Assembly: GCF_051020955.1 (NCBI RefSeq)
Contig: NC_135014.1
Coordinates: 23,350,721-23,414,720 of the forward strand
Direction: 5' to 3'
Source: Megalopta genalis
Lineage: Eukaryota; Arthropoda; Insecta; Hymenoptera; Halictidae
DNA: 64,000 nucleotides
The notes under the pieces are model-generated. The model was not told where the DNA came from. It saw only the letters and a list, made by a program, of their open reading frames with translations, and made no database searches. Both the position numbers and the translations under genes were made by a program. Numbering within the stretch: the stretch's first letter is position 1; each line of letters starts with the position of its first letter. Below, one piece after another: positions 1-13,530 of the stretch.

Positions 1-1563
1 TGAAAAATTCTATGCAAGCTGATTTATCGAGTTGTTACAAATGCATGGAGATGTACGGTTCTCCACAGATTAGATTGCGAAAATAGAATGTTGCATTTCG
101 ACTGACAAGAGCGAGGGAATGTCTGGCTAAGCTCGGAACGCTGCGATTTGGGGAGTTCTGTGGCCATCGTCGTGGTGAACGCACGGGCAAGGTTACCGGA
201 GCCGAGCGAAATCTCCAAGAATCGATCCATCGAGAGGCCGAAGAGCAAATAAAGAGCAGATGCGGGGAGCGTCTATACAAAACAGTGGAGTTCGGGAGAC
301 GTCGTTGGCTGCGACGTATCCGTCGCGAAATAATAGAGAAATGCGACGTCCATTCGATATTTCACAAGATATAATATTGATACACGTGCAGTCGCTGCGG
401 AGTGTACACGGTGATCCAAAATCGACGTCGATGTTCCGCAAAATATTAATACACAGCAACACTTCTTCGCCATGATAATGGCATTAAGAAAATCAGAAAA
501 TCAGAATTTTAGAAATGTCTGATTTCATGATCTCTGATATTTCATAAAATAACTGAATTTAAGACAATGGATCTGAAACGCTGTTTATTGCACAGATTAA
601 CGAGTATTCAATCTGGCTCTGTAATTAAGAGCCTGTCTATTATCTGAACATTCATATTTTTTCTATTAATTTGGATTAACTCCAAAAGTTTAACTTCTGG
701 TTTATTTGTTAATAGTGCGTGGATTTCTTGTATTTATAATATAACAAAAATGTGAATTTGAAATTTTAAATGATAAGATTAAAAATGAAATTAATATTGC
801 CAAGACATTATTTGCAGTCGATTCAAATTATTGAACATTTCTAGTTGGTTTCTACACAAAATGTTTATATTGTTCATAGGTTCTGCGAATCTGTAAAATT
901 CAAGGCGATGCATCTGTTGACAAAAATTAATATTGTGTTTCCATTTTTGCTTGAGAAATTATTCCAGCTAGGAGAATCAATTTTCGCTTAGTATAATTTT
1001 CACAACACGAGCTACAAAAATGAATATTTGTTTACCAATAATTCTCTTATTTCCTGACAACTATGCTCTCACGATATAGAATACATACATAACAGAAATT
1101 CGAATCCACAAAATTTGAAGCAGCTGTATAATGAAATACAGTTATTAATTACCGGAAAAAAATTATACAAATTATTAATCGTCACATTATCATTATCACC
1201 TGATCTTTCAAGGGAATCCCATAATCTTTGTCAGTGAAACAAAAGGATGAAATTCCATCAGAATGAATACTGCGATCATAGTTCCACACAAGTTTCACTT
1301 CTCACGTCATACATCACTCGTCCACGTCTTTTGGATCACTCTGTAGGTATCGAGACGAGGAATAGAGGGTGGAATATGATGCGGTCTATCCAGATATGTG
1401 AACGACGCAGATATAATACAGGTACGTACCTATATGGAAGCCAGAGCCGGGATTCTGGCGTGGACGTCTGCCTCGCGATAAGATACGACCGCAGTCCAGT
1501 CAGAATCTCTCCGGTTTCGCAGAAAATTCGCGGACTCCCTTTATCGAGTTTCCTGATAAAGTT

Positions 1564-1602
<39 letters not shown>

Positions 1603-2800
1603 TTTTCTTCCTCTATCGTACTGTTTGCCCCACCTCGGTTGGAGAACGAAGCAACGAAAAAAGGAAAGGAAATTAGGAGATCCTGCGGGGTATCGATATT
1701 TTCGTCTCGGTGACGCTCGGCTAGCTAATTAAATTCGATTGGTAATGCACTTTGTTAATTGTCAGGCAGCTCGAACTTGCTGGACTTCAGGCTACAGGAA
1801 ATTTGAATGGTTCGATCGGGTTCTTGCATTTTTGGGTGTATTTGATTGGTTAGTAAGCTGCGGTGCAGTTGCAGGACGATTTTAGGTCGTATGATGATCT
1901 CCACGAATTTTATTTTACATATAATGATTAGTTAAAACAAGTCTCATTGTGTATGAAGATCGACAATCTATGAATCAGCTGCTACAAATATTCAAACAGG
2001 GCAGCAGTCATGATAGTAATAATAATAATAAGGCAATGATAATGATATTAATGATAATTTATTTATGTATACGTATACAAGATGATACTAGCATAAACGA
2101 CATAAAAGTAAATAGGGAAGAATATAGAAAGAACAAAAATTCTGGTAATTGGCAGATAGCGAATTTTATACATTTGTTGCAAAAATTGATGAGAGAAATG
2201 CAGAACAGTGAAAATATTGGAAGAATTTAAGAACATTACACACATTATTCTGAATTGATTAAAACTATTAGAAAAAGAAATGCACTTTTATTTAGCACTG
2301 GTTTCATAGAATTGCTGAGCAAGATTTTTATTTTGCACAAAGATCCGCTGTTTAGTGATAATTGAGCAAGAAGGACATAAATATAAATACAACAAAATAA
2401 AATACAAGATAAAAATGACAGCGATAGTGGAAATAAGGATAGATGCAAGGAAATATGGAAGATATTATGAAAAGATGATAATAATATAAGATAAAATATG
2501 GAAGATTTATGGAAAAGTAGAAGAGCGGAATGACGTCACGTTAAGAATGAAATTTCAAAAAATCGACATCTAATATCGTAATAATTTTGCATGATTGGAA
2601 GTTTAACGTTACATTAAATTGGGATTATAATCTATACAATAGTATTTTTTCGATACAACGATACAATCAAATGTCTTAAAAGTGCATTCTTGTTAACACC
2701 TATCACACCAGCAGTGCATGCAAGTAAATTGAACAAGTAACCCATAAATCTATCTTTACAATCCGAACAATCGGAAATGAAAAATTTAGTGGCCCGTCAT
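1..2800. other. No gene seen; AT-rich with a GC-richer segment at 90-440
   Basis: Short overlapping ORFs on both strands lack ATG context, splice logic or domains. A copy of the dispersed module AAGATCCGCTGTTTAGTGAT lies at about 2340. ACAG before GTACGT at 1427 is an isolated donor-like site without a convincing partner. Confidence 0.6.
1566..1604 (+). repeat. (CT)n microsatellite
   Basis: This is a run of CT dinucleotides grading into a CTTT-rich tract. It gives the SLSLSLS stretch of a spurious 161-aa ORF. Confidence 0.95.
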
Positions 2801-5800
2801 TTCGACGGGTTCCGTGAACCTCGTGTTAAATGAAACTGCATCCCAGTGATCACCTAATTAATCGCAAGGTCGCAAAGCTAAAGCCGCGTCCCACGGTCGA
2901 GAGGTCCGCGGAATCATCCTAAATCCGTCCCAGCAGAGAAACAGCTCGTACTCGTAGAAAAAAAACGTTGCAGTCTCGCGGGCTCAAGGGGAACAATGGC
3001 CGGCCCCGATTACAGGCGTTTTCAAAGGCACCGTTCCGCGACAAAAGCCAGCCGAAAAGGATCGGGACAGTTGCATCGCGCCGGATCTATCGGATTCTGT
3101 CGAAGCGGCGCAGCGCCGGACAAAACAGCAATCAATAAAGACGAAGTTAGGATCCGTACCGGGCGGATTCCTTCAATCAAATTAGGAACATCAAAGTAGC
3201 CAGCAAAGCGAAGGAGAAGAGGAACGGAAAGGTGGACGAGGAGGGACACGGTCTCCCGGCATTCCACGAGGGGTGGAAGCTGGGAATTAGCCTCTATCTC
3301 CAGAATCCGAACCCTCGAGACAAAGAGAAGCCCGCGGCCCCTCGTACCTTCGCTGATACCGTTCGTCATCTTCCAGGATCGCAGCGCAGGACTTCTCTCT
3401 GCTTCCTGATGCCGGGCTTTGTTAAAGAATCGTTCCCATGGGCGTGGCCTTCGATAATTCGTCTTCCATCGGCCGGGCGGCCCGCTTGTCCTCAGCTATC
3501 AGAGTCGACCTTGCATTTTGTCGTTTGCTTTCACTGGTGTCTCTGCACTCGGGACCTTCGCGCGTTGCTTCTGCACTCGCGGTTCACGCTTTTTCTGGAC
3601 CGGTGTACAGGGCGCGGAGAAAATTCGATCGCTCTGTCTCGTAGATTTTCACAGGGTGCTGCTGGTTTTTTTCGGAAGCGGCATAGTCTACGAGCGCAGA
3701 TAAGAGCAAAATGTTGTACAAATATAGGCCCAAAAATGCTGAAATAATTAATAGAGGCTTAAAACATTGTGGGAGAAATTCGAAATAACAAGGGACTAAT
3801 TGGGGACACTTATATGTAAGTGGGTTAAAATCGTACAATGCTGAAACAGATTTGTTTTTGCGATTATCGGATATTCTTGTTCGAAAGTGAAGTAAAATTG
3901 AAACAGAAAAATTTTGCATTTAGTTTTTCCGTGCAAAATTTGTATTTCTTACAATAGGAAGGGTTGATGTACTTAGAGACATTAATCATTGTCCTTTAAA
4001 ATAAAAATAAACTTTCTCCTTATTTGCAACATTTGTAAAAATACGATATTTACGAAACACGTGCAAGGACACTTTCGATTCTTCGATTTTCGAGAGAAAA
4101 TTGTACGTTCACTCTTTCGACGCGAGCCATTGACGATAATTAAATATAAGTGTCCCATTTTTTCTTGTCACTTAAATTATACAATTTTGTATAATATAAA
4201 TCATACGAAAACTTTGAATCAGTTGGTAAATTTCCGGAAAGAGATTATAACAATTTTGTAAAGCCTAATGATCAGAAAATTCGTAAAGGAAGAAGAAACG
4301 AAACTGTTACCAAGAGAACAATATCTTCTCAAGTTTAACCAGCGGCGATACATCGTTCTACGCCAGTGAATTACACTCGACGCGCGCCTGAACAAAGAAA
4401 AAAAAAATACGTCGGTTGTGCTTCAACGTATAGTCTTTCAGGACAAGAACACATTCAAGCCGCGAAAGATCGACAGGTTTTCGAGAAAAATATCCGCGGA
4501 CGTGTTCTCATTACGTTTCACGCGGTAACCCTGTTGGTCGCGGTTTGACGTAGCGTCAATGATCGGGAACTCGGATCAGGATAAAAATGTAATGACCGTT
4601 GCACGAAGAAGCGGCAGGAAAGCGGCGTCAGTGGCCGCGGCGCATTTGTCGAAATAGGAGAAGGTAGGATCGCGAGGAATTGTGCCGGCGAGGACATCTT
4701 CCTTGGGAATCCGCGATCTTGTTCGCACCGAAAGGACGCGGCCGATGTTATCTGGTAATTGCTCGGCGCGGAGTAATCAGAATGAAAAACTCCCGGTCTG
4801 TTTGATCTTCTTCCACACGCATGGCCACTTGATGAGCAAAAGCGGCAGCTCCGAGAGCTCTCCGGCAATCCCCGGCGCGAATTCGCCGTTCGCGTGAGGT
4901 ATGTGGTGCGTGCCGTCATTGCTTATTTATTTATTTATTTATTACGGCCTATGGTATCTCTCTCGTTCCCTCTCGAGCACAGGTCGGTTTCCGTGGATAT
5001 TTATTCGTCGGCCTCCCGCCACGGCGAATTGCAAATCCACGGGAGAAACGAATCGACGGCGAGGGTTTACATATAATTACGCGTCCGGCAGGCATGTCAG
5101 CGAAAGGAAACCATCCGCGAGAGCGCAGCTGCACGCCCGTGAAATTCGTTCTGCTCCTCTGACACTGGAATTGCTGGGAAACTTCATAAATTACACCATG
5201 ATTCTCCTATGAGCGTTCACCCGCGTTCCAGGCGTCTCTCTTGCGCGTGCACCGGCCGTTTACAGATGGATCGAATCGGGCCTGTGAGAACCGAGTCCTT
5301 TGACACGCTAATTTATTCGTTCTAATACCATCGCGGTCCGCGGCTCGGCTGTTCGCGTTATTCTCGTGCAAGAGCTAATGGTAATCGTTTACTATTTTCG
5401 TGCTCGATGGGCCGTAAGATCTCTTAGGGAAATTGTTTGCGGAATGTTCAGTATGGCGGTCGATGACTTCGCCGCGTTAAAAAATGTAATACGATGGACA
5501 CTATATTTATACATTAATTGTATTCAATTTGCAGTCGTAACTATTTGATATGATAATATATCTATGTTATCGTCTCTGTATCGTAGCAAACGATAATCCA
5601 GGGGATTGTGAGAAACTTGAAATTCTCTCAATACACTGGAGAAATCTTCCTACATTGCTTCACACGAAGGTAAACAATATTTTTGTATTGGAATCTGCAA
5701 CGTTCTTCGTATTGTACATTATTATTAACATTAACTAAAATTATTATTACAAACATTATTTGCCCCTAGAAAGAAGATAAGGGGTTGAAAGCCTTCAAAT

Positions 5801-7300
5801 TGTCCCGAATCAACGTAAGTATATTTTACGTCGTCTCGAACGAATAAAAAATAATTAAATATTAATACATTAACCACACACGTAGAATTCATAGTATTTC
5901 TCATACCAATAATAATTATTAAAATTAATATTAAAGTATTTCTTCTAGAAACAAAGTAAATAATTGAAAAGAATATCACAATCAAGCTCAGAAATATTGT
6001 ACATCGTCTCAAACGAATAAAAACAATATTAATATATAAAGTATACGACGTTTACAGTGTGCCATAAATATAACATTACCCCATGCCATAAATCTAGCAT
6101 ACCTTCTAAAATACTAAACTCCAATAAAAAATAAATCTAATAAATTATAATACGATAAAAAATCGCGTTGCAAAGCATCCCTGTTGCATACCGTTCCTGT
6201 ACGAGAGGGTTGCTCCCGGCACACCTTCCAGCCCCTATAAATTAAACAAAAAATGTCTGTCGCCCGAACGATTACAGATGGCGTGGTAACGGATGGAAGA
6301 CAAAAGGTTCGATAGTTATCCTGGACGGCGAAATTACGACGAAAGGAAAAGGACACTCGTAATTCATCTGGCAGCTCCGGCGGAGAACGTTTTTAGGTCG
6401 CGTAGTAAGCAGGAGGGGGTGTCTGGATGCTGCCGCATCGATCCGATACATCACGGGGGCATTTACATCCCCGCCGAGCCACCCTCTCCCACCTCCCGTG
6501 CCCCCCGTCGGTCCCTTTCCCTCTCGCCAGTCGTTTTTCCGATCTTCCCTTTCTCTTCAGCAGCCGGTCCCAGCCACCATCGAGGGTGGTTTTCTCCCGT
6601 GCGGACGCTTATGCCGCCACTTTCCCGCGAGCGCTTGCGCAGCAACCCTCTCCCGCTACTCCTCCGTACCCCCGTCAAACCGACCCCCCGCAATTCTCAG
6701 GCTGAAACACCCGCCACCCCTCGCCCTCCGTCTACCCTTCGCGCTGCCTCCGCCGACGATGCAACGGCCATTGTCTACGCGTCAAATCTCGACTGGCTCG
6801 CCTTTCCCGCCATGTTTTTTAACCCGTTGCCTCGGGTCACGTGCTTAGGCTCGCTGGAAATCGAATCTTCGTATCAACTTTATGATTTTTCGAGTTGCAG
6901 TCATTTCTGCCGGAAATGTTCGGAGGTCGGAATTGAAACCGGCAGATCCGAGAATACTAAGTCGCGATTATTCGAGCCTCGCGACTCGGTTTTTTTATAG
7001 AAACTAGGAATATTAACCCTTAGCAGTCGAAGTTATTTGAATCCGAAATCCAAAACGTGATTTCTGATCTACAGTATTTCTATTTTATATAATTTATTGC
7101 GATTTGTGCACATGAAATTGAGCCTATTGACAAGTAAAATGCAATTTTAACAGTTTTTTTTTTAAATATAAGCGAGTCTAATGCTCTTAGAATGATTTTG
7201 AAAAATAATATACCAATTTTTAGTGGCGCCTCAGAGTTGCCATTCGAGTGCAAAGGGTTAAACTAGAATAAAAACGACGACTTATTTATTTCTAATTTTT
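2800..7300. other. Alternating GC-rich and AT-rich intergenic or intronic DNA
   Basis: The GC-rich blocks are 2800-3720, 4330-5520 and 6280-6990. In each, ORFs overlap in several frames, which is what GC-rich non-coding DNA gives. An (ATTT)n run lies at 4920-4943. A C/CT-rich, purine-poor tract at 6470-6760 on the + strand could be promoter-like. The AT-rich stretch 3720-4330 holds nothing I recognise. Confidence 0.55.
5740..6045 (+). repeat. Diverged tandem duplication, about 190-bp period
   Basis: CTAGAAAGAAGATAAGGGGTTG...CGTCTCGAACGAATAAAAAA at 5767-5852 matches CTAGAAACAAAGTAAATAATTG...CGTCTCAAACGAATAAAAAC at 5945-6024. The first copy ends in a donor-like GTAAGT (5815) after 45 open bases, which I read as chance. 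Confidence 0.55.
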
Positions 7301-7306
7301 TGCTAC

Positions 7307-7420
7307 GATTCGAAGGCAATTCGGAGGCCACGTGACACGATTCGATGGCAATTCGGAGATCACGTGACACGATTCGAAGGCAATTCGGAGGCCACATGAT
7401 ACGATTCGACGGAGATTGGT
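7307..7420 (+). repeat. 32-bp tandem repeat, 3.5 units, with E-box CACGTG
   Basis: GATTCGAAGGCAATTCGGAG plus GCCACGTGACAC repeats. The first two units have CACGTG, the third has CACATG, and the fourth is truncated. Confidence 0.9.
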
Positions 7421-8780
7421 CACGAACCTTGTAGCTCCGTGGTTTTTCTCACTTGATTCACATCCAAACAGACCATTTTCTGTTGTCTTCTGGGAATTCG
7501 CGTCGCGTCGCGAACTTTAGCACAGACGTAGCAATAAATTACATAGGCATAGGACTAGCACAGGGAAATTAACAGCAACCCGATTTTTGGCATTTCCGGG
7601 AGAAATTACTGTATTCTTGATAATCGTTCGCGGAAACGAGACTCCTGCTTTTTTACCTTTGTTGTTCTAATTTTACAATTGTTCTTATCGTGGGACTGCG
7701 TTCTTTTTGCATAAGTCTCGTCGAAAAGTCTCGACTCTTATTCAGACATAGATGAAAATATTTCAACTAAGAAGTACAATCATTTGCAAACGCTATTTAT
7801 CTCGATTGTGTTACATTTGCCTCTTCAAATTTATTTTTGTATTTTTGTATCTAGTCGAAATGATTCATTGATTTTCCAAGTAAATAACAAGCATTTCAAG
7901 TACGTATTTTACAATACGAACCTGAAACACACTGAATCGGACTAAAGAATTTCTTTGTTGCGCGTGAAACGAAACTCTTGAATATTATTCCCATAAAAGA
8001 TTAAATCTTGAGATACGTACATTGTTAAAAGCAGCAGATGTTGAACGTTCCACTTACACTCATTAATTAACAGAAATATAAGAAAGAGCTTAGGTTTTAA
8101 AACAATATGTGTTTTTACGTTTTCCATTGGTTTACTTTTTCTCATGTATATTAATCGCGAGGAATACAATTACAAATAATTAATAGAATTTTAAGCGCAT
8201 ACCAGCAGGTAATTCACCTGCGGGCTTGAGTAGCAAACGGGTGCCCGAACGAGTTAAAGGCAGACAGTTTCGGAAAATAGGGACGCGACATCGTTGTTCG
8301 ATGGTTCTGTCGCGCGGGGACACACGCGGCGAGGAAAATTCGAACGATTTTCTGAGGCCAGCCGCTGCTAAGATCCGCTTGTAGCGATAACGTTGACGTT
8401 AAGCGTAATAAAGCAGCGGTAATTGCCGACGCAAAGTTATGGCTGCACCTACTCATTAGCACCCGGCGAGGCTACTGCCTTAATTAGTAAACCAAAGGAG
8501 GGCCCAGCAGCGCGCGTTCCGTATAAAAGTCTCGCTTAATGGACGTCCGCGATACTATTTAACAGATGAATTTTCATATGGCCGCTGCCTATGACTTATG
8601 ACGAGTGTGCGCGCCTGAATGCCCGCGGAGGTGGAGCCTCTTAATTCTACCGTTTGGCTTTGTAATCTTGCTTTATCTGCCATCGAACTCGAAACGTGGA
8701 CTTCGAGGCCTTCGTTTCAGAATCAATGGCAAGATTCGCAAATAACATTTTTAAGGACACATTTGTAACATACTCGAGGA
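7420..8780. other. No gene seen; GC-rich block at 8210-8640 may be conserved regulatory DNA
   Basis: At 8210-8640 CpG-rich sequence is mixed with TTAATTAGTAA-, GTATAAAAG- and CATATGGCCG-like motifs, without any continuous reading frame. That pattern suggests a cis-regulatory element. The flanks are AT-rich and featureless. Confidence 0.4.
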
Positions 8781-9440
8781 ATTTTTGTGTCGAGCAAATT
8801 AGGTGGTGGACTCTGACAACCATGGTCAGACAAGGTATTAAAAATTTGCTCACATACCGAACTAGTTACAAATTATTACAGCTTGATATATTGTCGAATA
8901 AAATAGATCTCTATAATGCATAATCAATTTTACAATCAAAACTTCAAGACTTCATTTTAAATGTGAGGAAATTGTTTAGAATTTGTTACGCACAGTCAAA
9001 GAATATTTATTTAAACAGTTCAGCTAGTAGTTTCTAACAATCAAGACCCGACAACGTCCTAAAAATGTTGCTTATATAGTCAGCTGGTTTAAATTGAATA
9101 TACTCTTATTACATCGTTTTTAAATTTGTGCGGTATAATTAGCTAGTGGATTCTGCTAATTAAAATCATACAAGAACTTAAAAATTCATTTACATACTAA
9201 GTTAGTTTTTTTTAATACAGTCTCGTTATATTATTCTCGAATTTCTGTGTTAGAATTATCTACTAGATCGTGACAACCGAGATCAGAGAATTAATCAGAC
9301 ACTTAAAAATTTGCTTGCAAACTAAGCTAGTTTAAATTTGATCTAATCTCGTTTCCTATATACTATAATCAGCTAGTAAATTAAGAGAACCGTGTCCAGA
9401 TATTTCAATAAAAATTTCCTAAACTGCGAAGCTAGTTGTA
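8780..9440 (+). repeat. Degenerate tandem repeat, about 120-bp period
   Basis: AAAAATTTGCTT...ACTAAGCTAGTTTAAATT recurs near 8843, 9060, 9180, 9304 and 9410, with ATTAGCTAGTGGATTCTGAC between. The first interval spans two diverged units. No coding content. Confidence 0.7.
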
Positions 9441-12400
9441 GACTCGTAATCGACGATTATACCGATGACTATAGCTCAGGCTTACGAAACGTTAGGGGAC
9501 TTATGAACGGCGATGCACGGCGTTGCAGTTTCATCCACGGAATAAGCTCGCGTCGGAAGAAGCTGGTCGGCCCGATTCAATCGAATCGCAGCCGGCTTAT
9601 CGTCGATCGCAGCTTGAACCAGGCAAACGACTTTGCGGGAAATTAAAGGTGCTCGCTGTCGGAAAAATTCTCTTTCCCGTTTTCTTAATTATCCTCGGTG
9701 GGATCGGCCGACGTAGATTCGCCGCCTAATCGGACCGACGCGGTGAACGATAATTAATGCCGTTCCCCTGCGCGGCTTGATAAAGCTCGTGACGATGATG
9801 TGTTCATCGTGTGCGAGGAAATTCAAATAAGGGAACACCGTGGAAAGGGGGAACGGGAATGGCGTGTAAGCGTGACCATGATCTACAGGGAAAACTCGGA
9901 TTGATCTATGCAACGAGGGTTAGGAAACAACTCGTTTATTTTCAATATTCTACGCAGGTGGATAAATATTTATATGGTGTTTGTAGTTCTTTGTCTCGTT
10001 TCCGCGGAAATAGAAGATGATTTGCATGCTTCCCGCAGTGTTAATTACCTCGAATGATGCTCGGGAAATCTGTTAGTCTCGTTACAAATTTATTATCAAT
10101 ATTTTATATTATTATTTTTATATTATTCATGTTTTATATAAATGCATAGTATCTATCGAATTGTTTCATGTTCAACGAAATTGATGCGTTCAAGGGGTCC
10201 ATTTAAACATTATTTGAACATATCTAAATGTTTACAATCCTATAAAAATATATACCATCGTATTTGGTAGAGTCCGCAGAATTTTTCTACGTGAAAATCA
10301 TTCCCGTAACTTTGACAGTTCAGCCAGAAAAAATTCCTAAAATTGATCATCGAACCGTCGACGTTTATCGTCGAATCGTAATCATAATTCTAAATTATTG
10401 TCATTATTTTAATACAGTCGAACAAACAAATTTTTATCCGTAATTCGCAGCGTACCACGGTGAATCTCACTGAGTTCAGTCTCATCAACCAGACAACTTT
10501 AATTTCGTGGGATATTGGTAGTTAAAAAAAGTGAAAGCCACAGGGGAATCGGTTGGCCGGTGGTCAGACAGTCAGGAACATAATTTTAAGTAAATGTTAC
10601 CCGGGGGAATTCATGCGTTCGGTACATTGTCTCGACCGATTCGGTTTTTGTCCCGGTTCAGGGTAAACGAAATCATCGATAGTCGATGGCGGGTTGCGGC
10701 GGTCGGGGGCGGAGGGGTCGATCAGCTAGACGTAACCTCTGATCTCGAGTTGCTCCGTCTTCGTCCCGCCGGCTCGACAGGAAAACGAAGGCGGGGGTGG
10801 TCTGAGTGGTCCCGGTTTATCCGACTGGCGTTTCCGGCGACGTATCGCGGTCCTATCGTATCGATATGACGGCCCTGAGGGTCGCCCGAAGTAAAATCAT
10901 TAGTAATGCGATTGTGCCGCCCCACGGCCACCATTTCCACGTCCCCTGGACAAACGTTTCGCCGAGTGTATCTGCGGGCCTTTGCAAAATTCGTGGGGAG
11001 GCTGCGATCGATCTTGATAAATCAAACATCCTCTCTCTTTTATTCTCAAGCTTTCGACTCGAGCGCGTTTCCCAAACTTTTTTACCAATTTTGACTCTCT
11101 CAAAAATATTCGATTTTGGATACGATCGTCCACATTCCCGGATGTAACTTCGTGAAATAAAATAGGATGACGATTCAACTGAGCTCAGTTTGTAGTACAG
11201 GCTATCTAGATTAAATTCATTAATTGATTGACGCCCTTTCAAAGTCATCGAGTCCGTTTTATTTTTTCCTAGATGATTTTTCCCACGAAAGAGTTAGAAA
11301 AGCGTACACAAGTTTTGCGGATTCAGACGCCACTACAGGACTTGCAAAATTTTTCTGGCGGTTCAGACTACGATTATCTTGAAAAATGATGTTTTCTCTT
11401 TCCAACGACCTATAAAAATTCGACGTACGATTTTTTCCTGTAGTTTTATCACTCTTTGAATGCGAAGCAATTCAAACATAAATTTAACGAAACATTGATA
11501 TTTCGATGCACGAATAAGAAAATTTTGTTTCAGGTGAAATACGATCCGGCTTCGGCCTTCGTGCGACCACTGAACCTTTATTTAGTCATTTTACGGTTAA
11601 AAAATATCCTTCGAAACGCCAAGGAAACGAGAGAACGATTCGAGCAAGCTATTCCGTCGACTACAGATCTTCGAGAGCCAAAAAATCGAAATATTTTTGC
11701 GGAGCCAGTGAATAAAGATGAATAATCGAGTTGCCGGAGTTGCAGAAACCACCCCGAAAAATGGTATTGACTCTGCTTTTGTAACGAGGTCGAGGAATGT
11801 TGGTCGAGCATCGGAAATCTGAAGGAACGCGGAAGGGTGGCCCGGGGAAGTAGATTCGCCGTCGATTTCGGGGGTTGTTGTGGTCCCGCGAGGCGCTGTG
11901 GGGTGTCCCATCCCTCCAGCGACTAAACGTCGACGTTTCTTCCCGGCATTCTTCCACCCCCTCGCGCGATATTCCGTTTCTACGTCTGGAAATCCCTCGC
12001 GGCGCTCACTCAATCATACGCTATTTGTGTCGCAGCGAGTACTCGCCGCAAGAAAAGCCGTCCATCCAGCAAGAAACTCACCCTTCCTTCGCCCTGTCAC
12101 TCTCCCACCCTCCCACGTCCTCCTACACCCCCGCACCTAATCGCTGTTTTGCCACAGCCGCGCTGGATTTTCGCTCCGCGCCATAATCCGATTTCGATCC
12201 GACTCGACGATCGATATTTACCCCCTGAATGGGTTAATAAACGCTTCACTCTCCTACGAGGGTGTCCATCATCCCTCGGAAAACATCTACTATTTATTCG
12301 CTTAAGTATTTTCACGTACATATCCCTTTAATCGACTATTTCACGTTCCGTACACTTATTTGGAGATTTTAAAAGCATCCCTCGAGAGCAAACAATTTTT

Positions 12401-13530
12401 AAAAAATTTGTTTAGGAAGCACTCCTAGGAGATGATCTGGTAAATATTCTTCTGGGAATGTTTATTAGCCTCTGAAGAATTCAGGTAATTTATTTGATTA
12501 ATTTTCAATTTGACGTTCGTGACTGTTTCTTTTAATAAGTTGCAACTTCAATTTTCTTGCGATTAAAAAGTCCAAATTTTCTGTATCAATTTATTTATAT
12601 ATTCAGAATTAAGCGCGGTGCCAAGGAACGATTATTTTTCACATTTCTCGATGCTGAGAGATTGCTTGTCATTGAAGAATCATACATTTCCGAAGAAGAA
12701 ACATCTCCAATTTAATTACACATCGCTCGTTCATTTGTCTCCGAGAAGATTGGCTCGTTGCGGGAAGAAGCGACGGAACGCCGCGAATAAAGAAACGAAT
12801 GAAAAGCAGGAAATGTGTTACGCGAAAATTCGAAACACGTCTGCGACCCTTTCATCCGGCAAAAATGGCGATGTCGAGGAACAATGGCGGACGGTGGAGC
12901 AAGAATGCCCGCCCCGCGGGTTCATGAATTATACAAGTTACACGAGTTCCCTCGTTTCGATCTAGTACATCGTTAATTATAAGTAAAACTTACACCATTC
13001 AATTACTCTATATAAAAAAAAAATATAGTCTAATTAATCTGGACGCTTACGTGTCGAGATTAATTACACCAAAATGTAAATACTGTCCGCATTAAAATGC
13101 AACAGTCGTAAAACTCCACTATGAGGTAAACCAATACTTAGTAGAGTTCCGTACACACATCATACGCATTCGTTCGGAAGCATGTTAAAAGGATATAGAC
13201 ATGTTCCGAAACGGACATAATACCTTGCGTGCGCGCCTGGGCTCTAGATACACTGGTTTATTAAGACATGGTGTATTGCTCATTGCCTATGCAGAGTACT
13301 TCTCAATTTTCTCTTCGAATTACCACAGAAACGCTCGGCAATTAAATTTCGCCTATCCGCGATCATTTAATTACACTTGTGCTAACAATTATCCGAAGCA
13401 GAGACCGATCCAGCGATTAACAAAACGTTAGGAAACTGATCCACGTGGGAAACTGCATAAAAAAGCTAGTGTTCTTAATGTGTACTATTTTTCTATTCTA
13501 TTATATTTATGTCTGAAGCAGAGTTTACAG
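9440..13530. other. Mostly non-coding; contains one exon candidate (11534-11725)
   Basis: GC-rich blocks at 9540-9740, 10600-11000 and 11830-12190 carry overlapping ORFs on both strands with no domains. The last is a pyrimidine-rich tract at 12060-12140. The remainder is AT-rich. An acidic or basic ORF at 12618-12965 (115 aa, ATG) shows no family features. Confidence 0.5.
11534..11725 (+). other. Candidate terminal coding exon after a strong acceptor, gene unknown
   Basis: It follows AAAATTTTGTTTCAG. Phase 0 is open for 63 codons (VKYDPASAFVRPLNLYLV..., ending EPVNKDE) to TAA. The frame stays open upstream to about 11456 but lacks an ATG, so it would need splicing. A second frame is also open to nearly the same point, which weakens the case. 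No domain is recognised. Confidence 0.2.

Noticed and set aside
1247..1732. 161-aa ORF
   Set aside because: Its core is the translated CT microsatellite (Ser-Leu repeats).
3232..3747. 171-aa ORF and overlapping frames on both strands
   Set aside because: Three + frames and two - frames are open over the same bases, which is typical of GC-rich non-coding DNA.
5770..5814. 45-nt micro-exon (acceptor TTTGCCCCTAG, donor GTAAGT, one open frame)
   Set aside because: It is part of a diverged tandem duplication, and the second copy keeps neither the frame nor the donor.
6293..7000. 235-aa ORF, the longest in the window
   Set aside because: It lies in C-rich DNA with other frames and the opposite strand also open. 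The peptide is Pro/Ser/Arg-rich with no domain.
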